Notes under the pieces: model-generated
The model's input: the letters and a program-made list of their open reading frames with translations, nothing else
The model's database searches: none
What the model was told of the DNA's origin: nothing
Position numbers and translations under genes: made by a program
DNA from: Chryseobacterium camelliae
Lineage (GTDB): Bacteria; Bacteroidota; Bacteroidia; Flavobacteriales; Weeksellaceae
Direction of reading: 5' to 3'
NCBI RefSeq assembly: GCF_002770595.1
Contig: NZ_CP022986.1
Location: 3,658,001 to 3,722,000 of the forward strand
DNA length: 64,000 nucleotides
Part shown: one piece after another, positions 28,656 through 37,849 of the stretch
Position numbering within the stretch: the first letter of the stretch is position 1
Layout: every line of letters begins with the position of its first letter

Positions 28656-31484
28656 ATGAGAAAAATAACAATGGCCATAAGCCTTATCATAGGTTTTGGC
28701 TGCCAGCATCTGCATGCCCAGCAAAGCGTTAATTTCGGGGATTTTGCAAAACCGGTACCTTCCGTTTCCTCGCTGGCGACTTATACCAATGCACCGATTT
28801 CCAATGCCACGGGTTTACCGGATATCTCATTTCCACTGGTTAGCCTCCCTTCGTACAACAGTGCAGTAAGCCTCAGTGCAGGCCTGTCTTATAATCCAAT
28901 GAACGTTTCGGATACCGAACCTTCATCCCAGGTAGGCCGTGGCTGGTCCCTGTTTGCAGGAGGAGTGATCTCCAGGACTATTGAAAACGACATTGATGAG
29001 TTGTACGACAATACGGCTTCGAATGAATATTATAAGAACAGCTTCGATGATGTTTATTACTATAACCTGCCGGGTATTTCCGGGAAGTTTAAGTTTGTAA
29101 GGGATACACAGAATAATACCTTCAGGCTGGTAAACCTTACCGCCAACAAGGTGAAGATCGAATATACCCGCACCGGCAATACCGCCACCCTTATCCTCGA
29201 TTCATTCACCATTACGGATAACAAAGGGATCCGGTATATCTTTAACGATTACAGCAGGAACAACCAGGAGCGGAATACGTATATCGGAACCGGAAAAGTT
29301 TACCGGTCCGCATTCTTTTTAACCCAGATCCGGGATCCTGGTAATGTGGAACTGGCTAATTTCACCTACCAGAAAGATGTGAAATATAAAAACACAGGTA
29401 TTGTTTCTTATGAAACCTGTAAGCTGAAAACCATTGCCGCTCCCGGATTCGGAACTATAGAATTCGAGTACAGCTATGATGCCGGTCTGGAAAATGCCAT
29501 GGCAGACCCGTACCAGCTGCAGAAAGTTCTGCTGAAAGACCTGTACGGCCACCCCGTTTCCGGATATTCGTTTGACTATCAGGTAATGGGTTATTCCAGG
29601 ATACTTGGCGGGCTTAAAAAACTGAACCGGAACAATGCCGTTTCCGAAACTACCCGTTTTGAATACGGGTATGCCGCACACAATGCCCCGCCGGTCGTTT
29701 CAGGGACAGATCCGGATGCCCTATGCCCGGGACTGTATGCAGGATTCCCGGTTATCGGTGAAAGGGAGATCCTGAAAAGGGTCATAGGTCCTTCCGGAGG
29801 CGCCACTGAATATAATTTTGAACAGAACCTTAAATATAAGGACAGGTCGGATCCCGGCTATGTCAAAGAGATCCTCAGCGGAAATACGTTCTCGGATCCG
29901 GAAGTTCAGTACATCAATCAGTTCTGGGGAGTGGATTACGATACCCATCAGTCCAATAATACCAACTACACCTTTACCATCACCGGAAATCCGGGGAGTA
30001 CGAAAAAGGTATTGGTTACCTTCATTGCGGAAGAACTCTATACCGATAGCCAGGTCTGGGATCCTACCATTCCTTATTCCATGGGATACACTATTAAATC
30101 AGGCGGAACCGTGGTAGGAGGAAATCCATGCCAGTCACCAAGCTCCAGCGGTGAGTATTATACGTCGCAATATGACCTGCTTCCCGGAACCTATCAGTTG
30201 CAGGTAGGCGGATCCGGCGGGAAAGGAGGTGTGTATTTCAATGAGATTGCCCATATTCCGCAGCCTTTTAAAAACACCACCCGGGGAATCGGGGTACGGA
30301 TACAGAGCATCAAATACTATAACAGCACTGCCGATCAGGCTCCCGCCAGGACAACGAGATTTGAGTACAACAGCTTTACAGATCCTGATACTTCTTCAGG
30401 ATATGACGTTATCCCGGATACGGAAGATCCTAATGCATCCAGCTATATCGTTTATAAAAACGTAAAGGTAAGTGATGCTGATGACGGTAAGGGCTATGTA
30501 AAGTACTATTATAAAATCCCTGAGGATTTCCCCAAACAGTCCTATACGCAGGATGGCTGGACCGGAGCATTCTGGCCGTACTATAATATGATCAGCTCCG
30601 GGCTCCAGTATAAAAAAGAGGTCTACAATGCACAGAATGCCCTTCAGGTCTCGGATGAGACCGATTATCAGTTCGACAATGTTCCGGGCAGCGAAAATTT
30701 TCAGGGCAGCAATTACAGCAAAATGGGCTGGACAAAGAAGCTGGTGAGCACCTCTAAAAATTATTTTGATAACGGACAATCCGTAACCGAATCCTCGGAA
30801 ACCTATTTCAGCCCTTTTAATTTTGAAGTGGCCAGGACCAGCAGGACTACAGGCGGAAATACCCTGGAGCAGTTCTTCACCTATCCCGAAAGCGGTTACA
30901 GCAGCCTCTCCGGGGCCAATATCATCAGCACGCCGGTAATCGTAGAAAGCAAAACGGATGGAGAAATTACCTCCAGGACAGAAACCAGGTTCGATAATGC
31001 CGGGTCCGTCCTCCCTACGGCAATTAAAGTGAGCGCAATTGGCGGGAATTCTTCCAAAACCAGCACCATCAGCCTCTATGATAATAAAGGGAACGTCAAT
31101 GAGTTCACTTCACCGGCAGGCCTCGTAACCGCTGTGGTCTACGGCTACAGCCAGACCAGGCCGATTGCCCGGGTGGAAGGTGCCCGTTACAGCGATGTGG
31201 CACCGTATGTCCAGTCCATTATAGATGCCTCCAATGCCGATGCTGCGGACCCTTCCGCGGAACCGGCACTGCTTACCGCCCTGGACAACTTCAGGAAAAC
31301 CGATGCGCTCAAAAACTTCCGGATCACCACCTATACCTATGACCCGCTGATCGGTGCCACTACAGTAACACCGCCCGCAGGCATCCGGGAGGTCTACAGT
31401 TACGATGCGGAGGGCAGGCTGCAGAAAGTGGTGGACATGAACGGGGCCACGCTTAAAGAATACCAGTACAACTATAAAAACTGA
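28656..31484 (+). CDS. Rhs/YD-repeat protein, first half of a split Rhs shell
   Basis: This 942-residue protein starts with a signal peptide (MRKITMAISLIIGFGCQHLHAQ). The N-terminal part (about 35-110) resembles the opening segment seen in Bacteroidota Rhs systems, with ISFPLVSLPSYNSAVSLSAG. YD-type repeats follow, clearest at the end (YTYDPLIGATTVTPPAG, YSYDAEGRLQKVVD). It lacks the Rhs core and any toxin tip. Gaps to its neighbours are 6 and 5 bp, so it is in one operon with the T9SS protein and the DUF6443/Rhs-core protein. The layout recalls TcB-TcC, where two proteins jointly form the Rhs cocoon; the parallel is inference. Confidence 0.82.
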   Translation: MRKITMAISLIIGFGCQHLHAQQSVNFGDFAKPVPSVSSLATYTNAPISNATGLPDISFPLVSLPSYNSAVSLSAGLSYNPMNVSDTEPSSQVGRGWSLFAGGVISRTIENDIDELYDNTASNEYYKNSFDDVYYYNLPGISGKFKFVRDTQNNTFRLVNLTANKVKIEYTRTGNTATLILDSFTITDNKGIRYIFNDYSRNNQERNTYIGTGKVYRSAFFLTQIRDPGNVELANFTYQKDVKYKNTGIVSYETCKLKTIAAPGFGTIEFEYSYDAGLENAMADPYQLQKVLLKDLYGHPVSGYSFDYQVMGYSRILGGLKKLNRNNAVSETTRFEYGYAAHNAPPVVSGTDPDALCPGLYAGFPVIGEREILKRVIGPSGGATEYNFEQNLKYKDRSDPGYVKEILSGNTFSDPEVQYINQFWGVDYDTHQSNNTNYTFTITGNPGSTKKVLVTFIAEELYTDSQVWDPTIPYSMGYTIKSGGTVVGGNPCQSPSSSGEYYTSQYDLLPGTYQLQVGGSGGKGGVYFNEIAHIPQPFKNTTRGIGVRIQSIKYYNSTADQAPARTTRFEYNSFTDPDTSSGYDVIPDTEDPNASSYIVYKNVKVSDADDGKGYVKYYYKIPEDFPKQSYTQDGWTGAFWPYYNMISSGLQYKKEVYNAQNALQVSDETDYQFDNVPGSENFQGSNYSKMGWTKKLVSTSKNYFDNGQSVTESSETYFSPFNFEVARTSRTTGGNTLEQFFTYPESGYSSLSGANIISTPVIVESKTDGEITSRTETRFDNAGSVLPTAIKVSAIGGNSSKTSTISLYDNKGNVNEFTSPAGLVTAVVYGYSQTRPIARVEGARYSDVAPYVQSIIDASNADAADPSAEPALLTALDNFRKTDALKNFRITTYTYDPLIGATTVTPPAGIREVYSYDAEGRLQKVVDMNGATLKEYQYNYKN

Positions 31485-31489
31485 GAACG

Positions 31490-34400
31490 ATGAAAAAATT
31501 ATTATCCCTTCATATACTGCTGCTGGGAGCCGTCACCGCCCAGGCACAGACCAGCCTTAGCACAGCGGAAAATTATGTGTATGAAAAAAACTGCTTAACC
31601 CAGGACTGTACCCGCAAAACAGAATCCGTACAGTATTTCGATGGTCTGGGCAGGCTTAAACAGACCATTGCCGTAAAGGCAACCCCTTCTGGGAAGGACA
31701 TTGCCGTCCCGGTGGAATATGACAGTTACGGGAGACAGCTGAAAAGCTACCTGCCGGTGCCGCAGCCCGCTACGGGAAACGGCGCGATCGTCACTTCGCC
31801 CCTTTCCAATGCTTCCGCCCAGTATGGGAACGAAAAGATCTATGCTGAAAAAGTGCCTGAAGCTTCGCCGCTGGACAGGATCCAGAAACAGATCCAGCCG
31901 GGCAATGACTGGGCCTCGCATCCCGCCCTTTTTTCCTATGCTGCCAATACGGCATCGGAAGTGAAGCAGTATGCAGTGCAGTCTGCCTGGTCGGAAGGCA
32001 GGACCGCCGGCACCCTTTCCCTTTCCGGGACTTATCCTGCCGGAACCCTTTATAAATCCGCCGTTACGGATGAAGACGGAAATACGGCCGTGGAATTTAA
32101 AAACACGAAAGGCCAGACCATACTCACCAGGAAAGCCGCCGGAAGCCAGAATGCCGACACCTATTATATATATGATAAGTACGGCCATCTCGCTTATACC
32201 CTCCCTCCGCTGGCCTCCGCATCAGGCCAGGTGGACCAGGCTACGCTGGATAACCTCTGCTACCAGTACCGGTATGATGAATGGAGCCGCCTGGTGGAAA
32301 AGAAAATCCCGGGAAAAGGCTGGGAATATATGGTCTACGATAAGGCAGACCGGCTTATCTTTACGCAGGATGCTGAAATGCGTAAGAACAATAAATGGCT
32401 GATCAGCAAATATGACCCGTTCGGGCGTATCGCTTATACCGGAATCATTCCCGGTGACAGCCGGGTAAGCATGCAGGGCCAGGCAGGAGGCGGGGTCATT
32501 ACAGAGACCCGGGATAACGGCAGCTCTTTTACCCGCAACGGAATGCAGATCTATTATACCAATACTCTTTTCTACCAGATAGAAACTGTACTGAGCGTCA
32601 ATTATTATGATGCTTACCCTTCCTACAGCTTCAATCCTGCCTTTCCTTCTTCCATTATGGGCCAGGCTGTGCTTTCGGATAACTCTACAGGCAATACGGC
32701 AAGCACCAAAGGGCTGGTGGTGATGAGCATGGTTAAAAATATCGAGGATGATAACTGGACCAGGAACTACCTCTGGTACGACCTGAAAGGAAATATGATC
32801 GGAAGCCACTCGATCAATCACCTCGGCGGATATACCAGGACCGGGTCCCGGCTTGATTTCTCAGGGGTTCCCCAGCAGACTTCAGTATACCACGTCCGGA
32901 AAGCGGGAGAGAGCGGTGTCACCATCAACCAGCGGTATGTATACGATGATGCCAACCGCCTGCTTCAGCATTACCACCAGGTAGACAGCAGGCCCGAGGA
33001 ACTGCTGACTGAAAATACCTACAACGAGCTTTCCCAGCTGACCGGGAAGAAAGTCGGCAACAGCCTTCAAAGCATCGATTATGACTACAACATCCGCGGC
33101 TGGCTGAGCGGTGTCAATAAAAACCAGATGGGAACAGCCGATTTGGGAGGAAGGTTATTTTCCTATCAGATAAAGTACAACCAGAAGGACGGAATAACCA
33201 ATCCTGATCCGGCACAGTTCTCAGGAAAGAATGTAACCCCGAGATACAACGGCAGCATTGCTGAAGTGGACTGGAGGGCGGTAGAAACGGCAGGTGTAAA
33301 CCCTCCGCTGGCCCCGAAAAGGTACGGGTATGCCTATGATACGCTCAACAGGCTTACCGCAGGCTATTACCAGAACCCGGATAACCCATACAGCAAAGAA
33401 AGCACGGAGTCTTTATCATATGATCTCAACGGGAATATCACCGGCCTGTACAGGACTTCCGTAATGGAATACGGCAGCAATACCGCTACCGTTATTGATA
33501 ACCTGAACTACACCTATACCGGTAACCAGGCAACCGGTATTAACGATGCTTCCCAGAACTTTGCCGGCTATGAAGGCGGTGGAAATACCATTACCTATGA
33601 TTCAAACGGCAATATGCTGTCTATGCCGGATAAAGGGATCAGCGCCATCAGATATAATTTCCTGAACCTCCCGGTGTACCTGAACGTGAATAAGTTTGGC
33701 AACGAAGACGTGACCATCAACACGAAATACAGCGCAGACGGAACAAAGCTAAGAAAAGAAAATACAACGGTCAGTACAGGCTTTAAAGGCAGCACAACCA
33801 TTGTAAAGAGTACAGATTACCTGGATGGGTTCCAGTATTTTTCTTCCCGTAACTTTACGCTTCCGGATGGCGGTTTTGAACTGATGTCTGACAGGGCAAT
33901 GCAACCTCAGACATTTTCCGTTGCAGAAAGAAAAGCCCCGATGCCTTCAAAAACTGCAGACCTGCAGTTTTTCCCTACCGCGGAAGGATTTTACGATTAT
34001 CAGAAAGATCAGTATATTTACCAGCACAGAGACCATTTAGGCAATGTAAGGGTTTCTTACGGAAAAAACAGCTCAGGTGTTTTGGAAATTCTGGATAACA
34101 ATGATTACTACCCCTTCGGGCTGAATCATTTAAAATCCGGGACGGCATTTTTTGGGCAGGGAAGCTATAAGAGCTATAAGTATAACAGCAAGGAGCTTCA
34201 GGAAACCGGGATGTACAGCTACGGCTGGCGGGAATATATGCCGGATATCGGAAGATGGAACGGAATAGACCAGTTGGCGGAGAAATATTTATCTACCGGT
34301 ACCTATGCTTATGTAGCAAATAATCCTGTTTCCAATGCAGATGTTGACGGAAGGTGGTTTAATGACGATGGCAGTATCGATACATCAGGAACTGCGAATG

Positions 34401-35203
34401 GTTTTGTTAGGACCAGATCATATACGCAGTCTTATCTGGGACAGTATCCAGGACAAGGCGGAGGTGGTGGCGGTTACACATTTACTGGAAATGCTGCTGC
34501 TTCCATGTTCGATTACTTTGCCAATGGAGGAGATATTAATGGTATTTCTTTTAACAAAGGATGGGCAACATGGTCTACATTAGATAATTCAAATAACTTC
34601 ATGTATAATGATTATGATAGTATGCTGACCGGTTTTACAGGAGGAGTAACTTTGCACAGGGCCAAAGTTAGCAACGATACATCATGGGATGCTTACAAGA
34701 ATTGGGCAGATTATGGATCAGGAACAATTGGAACTTTATTTAAAGCTGTAGCTGATAAACGTACTGATTTATACAATAATGGATATTGGATTGATAATTT
34801 AGGACAAATGAGAAGTACCGCTTATGCAGGAAGAGCAGTTGATTCTCAGATTGGATTAAGAAGTACATATCTGAGAAATACAAAAATGTTTGCAAAATAT
34901 TCCAAAAGAGCAGGATATGTAGGCTACGCAATTAATGCTGCACAAATTGGCTATGGGGTTTATGAAGATAATGGTAAATTTGGTAAGAATGCACAAGTTG
35001 CTTCTGCAGAAGCAGTTACAGGAATTATTGTATCAGCTGGAGTAGGATCTGGAGCAACTTGGCTTACTGGTGCTATAGCTGGCGCTTTAGGTGGTTCTGT
35101 AGCCCCGGGTGTTGGTACTGTAATAGGATTTATAGCTGGAGCAGTTGCAGGCTATTACGCTGGAAATTATGCAGGTGAATTAGTTGAAAATACTTATAAA
35201 TAA
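31490..35203 (+). CDS. Rhs polymorphic toxin with DUF6443-like N-terminus and pore-forming-type tip
   Basis: This 1237-residue protein has a signal peptide (MKKLLSLHILLLGAVTAQA), a DUF6443-like region (about 20-150), many YD repeats and the Rhs core, with MPDIGRWNGIDQLAEKY near 917 and YAYVANNPVSNADVDGRW near 940-956. The usual DPxG is DVDG here. A glycine run (GQGGGGGG, about 988-996) ends the shared part. The variable tip of about 241 residues ends in a glycine-zipper-like hydrophobic stretch (GTVIGFIAGAVAGYYAGNY), suggesting membrane insertion. Base composition drops sharply to AT-rich at the tip. A membrane immunity candidate follows 10 bp downstream. Family call is firm; the pore activity is inference. 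Confidence 0.85.
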   Translation: MKKLLSLHILLLGAVTAQAQTSLSTAENYVYEKNCLTQDCTRKTESVQYFDGLGRLKQTIAVKATPSGKDIAVPVEYDSYGRQLKSYLPVPQPATGNGAIVTSPLSNASAQYGNEKIYAEKVPEASPLDRIQKQIQPGNDWASHPALFSYAANTASEVKQYAVQSAWSEGRTAGTLSLSGTYPAGTLYKSAVTDEDGNTAVEFKNTKGQTILTRKAAGSQNADTYYIYDKYGHLAYTLPPLASASGQVDQATLDNLCYQYRYDEWSRLVEKKIPGKGWEYMVYDKADRLIFTQDAEMRKNNKWLISKYDPFGRIAYTGIIPGDSRVSMQGQAGGGVITETRDNGSSFTRNGMQIYYTNTLFYQIETVLSVNYYDAYPSYSFNPAFPSSIMGQAVLSDNSTGNTASTKGLVVMSMVKNIEDDNWTRNYLWYDLKGNMIGSHSINHLGGYTRTGSRLDFSGVPQQTSVYHVRKAGESGVTINQRYVYDDANRLLQHYHQVDSRPEELLTENTYNELSQLTGKKVGNSLQSIDYDYNIRGWLSGVNKNQMGTADLGGRLFSYQIKYNQKDGITNPDPAQFSGKNVTPRYNGSIAEVDWRAVETAGVNPPLAPKRYGYAYDTLNRLTAGYYQNPDNPYSKESTESLSYDLNGNITGLYRTSVMEYGSNTATVIDNLNYTYTGNQATGINDASQNFAGYEGGGNTITYDSNGNMLSMPDKGISAIRYNFLNLPVYLNVNKFGNEDVTINTKYSADGTKLRKENTTVSTGFKGSTTIVKSTDYLDGFQYFSSRNFTLPDGGFELMSDRAMQPQTFSVAERKAPMPSKTADLQFFPTAEGFYDYQKDQYIYQHRDHLGNVRVSYGKNSSGVLEILDNNDYYPFGLNHLKSGTAFFGQGSYKSYKYNSKELQETGMYSYGWREYMPDIGRWNGIDQLAEKYLSTGTYAYVANNPVSNADVDGRWFNDDGSIDTSGTANGFVRTRSYTQSYLGQYPGQGGGGGGYTFTGNAAASMFDYFANGGDINGISFNKGWATWSTLDNSNNFMYNDYDSMLTGFTGGVTLHRAKVSNDTSWDAYKNWADYGSGTIGTLFKAVADKRTDLYNNGYWIDNLGQMRSTAYAGRAVDSQIGLRSTYLRNTKMFAKYSKRAGYVGYAINAAQIGYGVYEDNGKFGKNAQVASAEAVTGIIVSAGVGSGATWLTGAIAGALGGSVAPGVGTVIGFIAGAVAGYYAGNYAGELVENTYK
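34085..34480 (+). repeat. Rhs core end, copy 1 (intact homology arm)
   Basis: The about 395-bp stretch from the ATGATTACTACCCC region to the glycine-run codons recurs nearly unchanged at 36841-37230 and 38737-39115. This copy is in frame within the full-length Rhs gene; the other two are broken. The arms would allow homologous recombination to swap tips. Confidence 0.9.
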
Positions 35204-35213
35204 ATAAAAAATT

Positions 35214-35759
35214 ATGTCAGATATTGTTTTCAAAAAAAATAAATTAAAGTATTTATTTCTTCTCATAGCGCTTTTAATAATATTGTTTTTTACAATATAT
35301 TTCAGCATTAAATTCATTTCTAATCCTTCCAAATACATTTATGTACTAATGCCTAATGAATTAATTGTGATTATAGTAGGTATAATAGGAATTTTAGGCT
35401 CATTCTTTTTATCATATATTATGATAAAAAGTATTTTTAACAAAGAATTCTTCATAAGAATTAATCAACAAGGATTATTTTTAGGTATAATTCAATATTC
35501 TAATAGATTAATTAAATGGAATGATATTACGGAGATAAAGATCGTAAAAATAAATAATATTGAACATATATTGATCTACATAGGTAATATCGAATATTAT
35601 AAAAGCAAAGAAAAAGGACTTCAAAAATATTTTTTTGTATCAAGAACTGAAAAATATGGGACACCATTTGTTATAAATACTAGCGCCTTATCTTCTAATG
35701 TAAATGAAATTACAAATATTATGATTGACAATTGGAAAAGGTTTAAAAATTTATATTGA
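35214..35759 (+). CDS. Candidate membrane immunity protein (STM3941-like)
   Basis: This 181-residue protein has two N-terminal transmembrane helices (about 12-32 and 48-72) and then a soluble domain with RLIKWNDITEIKIVKI and a late PFVINTSALSSN, resembling the STM3941/PH-like family. It begins 10 bp after the Rhs toxin stop, the usual immunity position. A membrane immunity protein fits a toxin tip that looks pore-forming. A homologous gene lies at 36039-36581 after an eroded copy of the same type of tip. The pairing is inferred from position and topology. Confidence 0.7.
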   Translation: MSDIVFKKNKLKYLFLLIALLIILFFTIYFSIKFISNPSKYIYVLMPNELIVIIVGIIGILGSFFLSYIMIKSIFNKEFFIRINQQGLFLGIIQYSNRLIKWNDITEIKIVKINNIEHILIYIGNIEYYKSKEKGLQKYFFVSRTEKYGTPFVINTSALSSNVNEITNIMIDNWKRFKNLY

Positions 35760-35832
35760 ATTTGATCAACATATAGATTTAATTGTAATAAATGATTGAT
35801 TTTTAAACGTTTTGATAGCATGTAAATAAAAT

Positions 35833-35868
35833 AAGGGTAGAGTAAAAATCTATCCTTTTACATTTTTA
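35833..35868 (+). terminator. Terminator of the main Rhs operon
   Basis: AAGGGTAGA / TCTATCCTT with a 7-base loop is followed by TTTACATTTTT. It is a diverged relative of the ACAAGAGTAGG hairpins that close the later cassettes. Confidence 0.65.
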
Positions 35869-35904
35869 ATGTGAAAAGTTAATACTAAATACTTGATTTT
35901 TCAA

Positions 35905-36033
35905 ATGTATAAACAAGGAAGCTTTATTCCAGTACCTGGTGCTGGAACCGTTTTTGGAATTTTAGTCGGCGCTGGTGTTGGATATATTTATAGTGAAATC
36001 GCATCGCAATCTGTAGAAAATATGTATAAGTAA
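35905..36033 (+). pseudogene. Remnant tail of a pore-forming Rhs tip
   Basis: A 42-codon open stretch ends 5 bp before the second STM3941-like gene. Its residues 9-42 (PVPGAGTVFGILVGAGVGYI, then ending SVENMYK) align with the last part of the active toxin (APGVGTVIGF ... LVENTYK). The first codons (MYKQG) match the cassette repeat AAATGTATTAAACAAGAG rather than toxin, so the toxin body was probably lost by a deletion with one end in that repeat. It is the ghost of a second pore-type toxin. Confidence 0.75.
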
Positions 36034-36038
36034 TTATT

Positions 36039-36581
36039 ATGAGAAATATAAGAAAAAACAATGTGAAATTAATAGCTATCATATTAGTTATGATATTAAT
36101 ATTGGGATTAGGGATCATAGCTATAATAAATCCTGGTAAATATGTTAGTTTTATTTATAGAAATTCAGTAATCATATTTATAATTGGTATTATAAGTATC
36201 ATTGTATCATCTTATTGTATTTATGAATTTGGCAGGAAATTAATTAAAAAAGATGCTGTATTAACTATCAATAACAAAGGAATTAATGATGGTGTAAATA
36301 TATTGGATTATCCTTTTATTCATTGGAAGAATATCCTAAATATCGAAGAATGTAATATAAACAATATCCCTCATTTAAAAGTATTCATTGATAATCCTCA
36401 GCAGTATATAAACCAAAAAGTAGGATTTAAAAAATGGATCTTGAAATTAAATTTGAAAAAACATCATACACCAATACTATTAAATGCTATTTATTTAGCC
36501 TGTTCATTTGAAAATTATAAAAAAAATGTCATAGAAGACTATAAAAAATATAAGCTTATCGACAAAGATTCAATATTATGA
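36039..36581 (+). CDS. Second candidate membrane immunity protein (STM3941-like)
   Basis: This 180-residue protein has the same layout as the immunity candidate at 35214: two N-terminal helices (about 10-30 and 42-64) and a soluble domain with FIHWKNILNIEECNI and HTPILLNAIYLA. It follows the eroded toxin tail at 35905-36033, so its toxin is gone while the gene stays open, as expected for protection against sister strains. The sequences differ enough that the two likely neutralise different toxin variants. Function is inferred from context. Confidence 0.65.
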   Translation: MRNIRKNNVKLIAIILVMILILGLGIIAIINPGKYVSFIYRNSVIIFIIGIISIIVSSYCIYEFGRKLIKKDAVLTINNKGINDGVNILDYPFIHWKNILNIEECNINNIPHLKVFIDNPQQYINQKVGFKKWILKLNLKKHHTPILLNAIYLACSFENYKKNVIEDYKKYKLIDKDSIL

Positions 36582-36599
36582 TTTTGAAATGATCTAGTT

Positions 36600-36790
36600 T
36601 ATTGGGTCATGTACCAGAAGTAGTGATGAAAAATTATTTGTTTTTAGTGCTATATTTTCAAATGTATTGAATAAGATTAATAATACAAGAGTAGGATATA
36701 TACCTGCTCTTGTTTACTTTAGCCTCAAAAAACATAGCCAAATGATTGAGAATCATTACTCGTGTATGAGATTTAATGATAGGTGATCTG
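36600..36790. repeat. Cassette-spacer module, copy 1
   Basis: Contains a GTCATGTACCAG-type word, a TTTTCAAATGTATTGAATAAG word, the terminator hairpin ACAAGAGTAGG / CCTGCTCTTGT (36685-36713) and ACATAGCCAAATGATTGAGAATCATT with its own small inverted repeat AATGATT/AATCATT. The set recurs after the later cassettes. Confidence 0.8.
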
Positions 36791-36840
36791 CTGGTATTGT
36801 TATTCCTACAGTATTATAAAATATAATCTAACACCTTTTT

Positions 36841-37230
36841 GAGATTGTAGATAATAATGATTACTACCCTTTCTGGCTGAATCATTTAAAATCCGGGACG
36901 GCATTTTTTGGGCAGGGAAGCTATAAGAGCTATAAGTACAACGGGAAGGGAGCTTCAGGAAACCGGGATGTACAGCTATGGCTGGAGGGACTATATGCCG
37001 GATATCGGAAGATGGAACGGAATAGATCAGTTAGCCGAGAGTTACCTGTCTACCGGTACTTACGCTTATGTAGCAAATAATCCTGTTTCCAATGCAGATG
37101 TTGACGGCAGGTGGTTTAATGACGATGGCAGTATTGATGTATCAGGAACTGCGAATGGTTTTGTTAGGACCAGATCATATACGCAGTCTTATCTGGGACA
37201 GTATCCAGGACAAGGCGGAGGCGGTGGTGG
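36841..37230 (+). repeat. Rhs core end, copy 2 (frameshifted homology arm)
   Basis: Matches 34085-34480 closely, but one extra G in AACGGGAAGGGAGCTTCAG (about 36944-36957) shifts the frame between SYKYN and ELQETG. There is no upstream Rhs coding sequence, so this arm belongs to an orphan module. Confidence 0.85.
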
Positions 37231-37843
37231 TATATCTTCGTCTAATGAAGATGTAATAAGTTTCTTACAAGACTATTTTGTTAATAATGGAACTGTTAAT
37301 TCATTATTTTCATTAATGGATCAATTAAAAGGAGCTGGATTTAAAGACTCGTTAAATACTAAAGCCAATTTTGAAGATTGGCAGAAATTAGTTGAAAATG
37401 TGCCTGCTCTTAATGAAATGTATTCAAAAATTACTGGTGTAGAATTTAATTTAAATACAAATCTTCATTCTCCTGGTAGAGCCGATTATTATAAAATTGG
37501 AATTAACACCAATAGAATATCAAATATTTTAGAATATGCATTTACAATCGGTCATGAAATGACTCATTCTTTTACAGATATAAATTTTAAAAATATTTTT
37601 TTTGAACTTATACCTTATAGATATGGCCAATATATGAGAGATAATGCATATACCTTTTTCAAAGAAGCTGTTGGTGTAGGATGGGAAATCAATTATGGGC
37701 AAACAAGATATGGAAGTCTAAATGCTTTGCAAGCGGTTCGAAAGTATTATATTCACATCGATGAAAGAGCTATATATGATATAGAGCCATATTTTAATAC
37801 ACTGATGAGAGAGTGGAATAGAGTTTATAAACAAAAAAAATAA
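36968..37843 (+). CDS. Orphan Rhs C-terminal module with HExxH metallopeptidase-like tip
   Basis: The frame encodes the end of the Rhs core (MYSYGWRDYMPDIGRWNG, NNPVSNADVDGRW, the glycine run) and then a new tip of about 200 residues. The tip contains TIGHEMTHSF, an HExxH zinc-protease motif, with a later acidic segment (AFFKEAVG-like, read FFKEAVGVGWE) that could supply the third ligand. ATG 36968 is only the first methionine in frame; it is doubtful that the module is translated, because it has no signal peptide, no promoter seen and a frameshift upstream. It looks like a stored, displaced toxin tip. The immunity candidate follows 6 bp later. Confidence 0.75.
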   Translation: MYSYGWRDYMPDIGRWNGIDQLAESYLSTGTYAYVANNPVSNADVDGRWFNDDGSIDVSGTANGFVRTRSYTQSYLGQYPGQGGGGGGISSSNEDVISFLQDYFVNNGTVNSLFSLMDQLKGAGFKDSLNTKANFEDWQKLVENVPALNEMYSKITGVEFNLNTNLHSPGRADYYKIGINTNRISNILEYAFTIGHEMTHSFTDINFKNIFFELIPYRYGQYMRDNAYTFFKEAVGVGWEINYGQTRYGSLNALQAVRKYYIHIDERAIYDIEPYFNTLMREWNRVYKQKK

Positions 37844-37849
37844 TATAAA

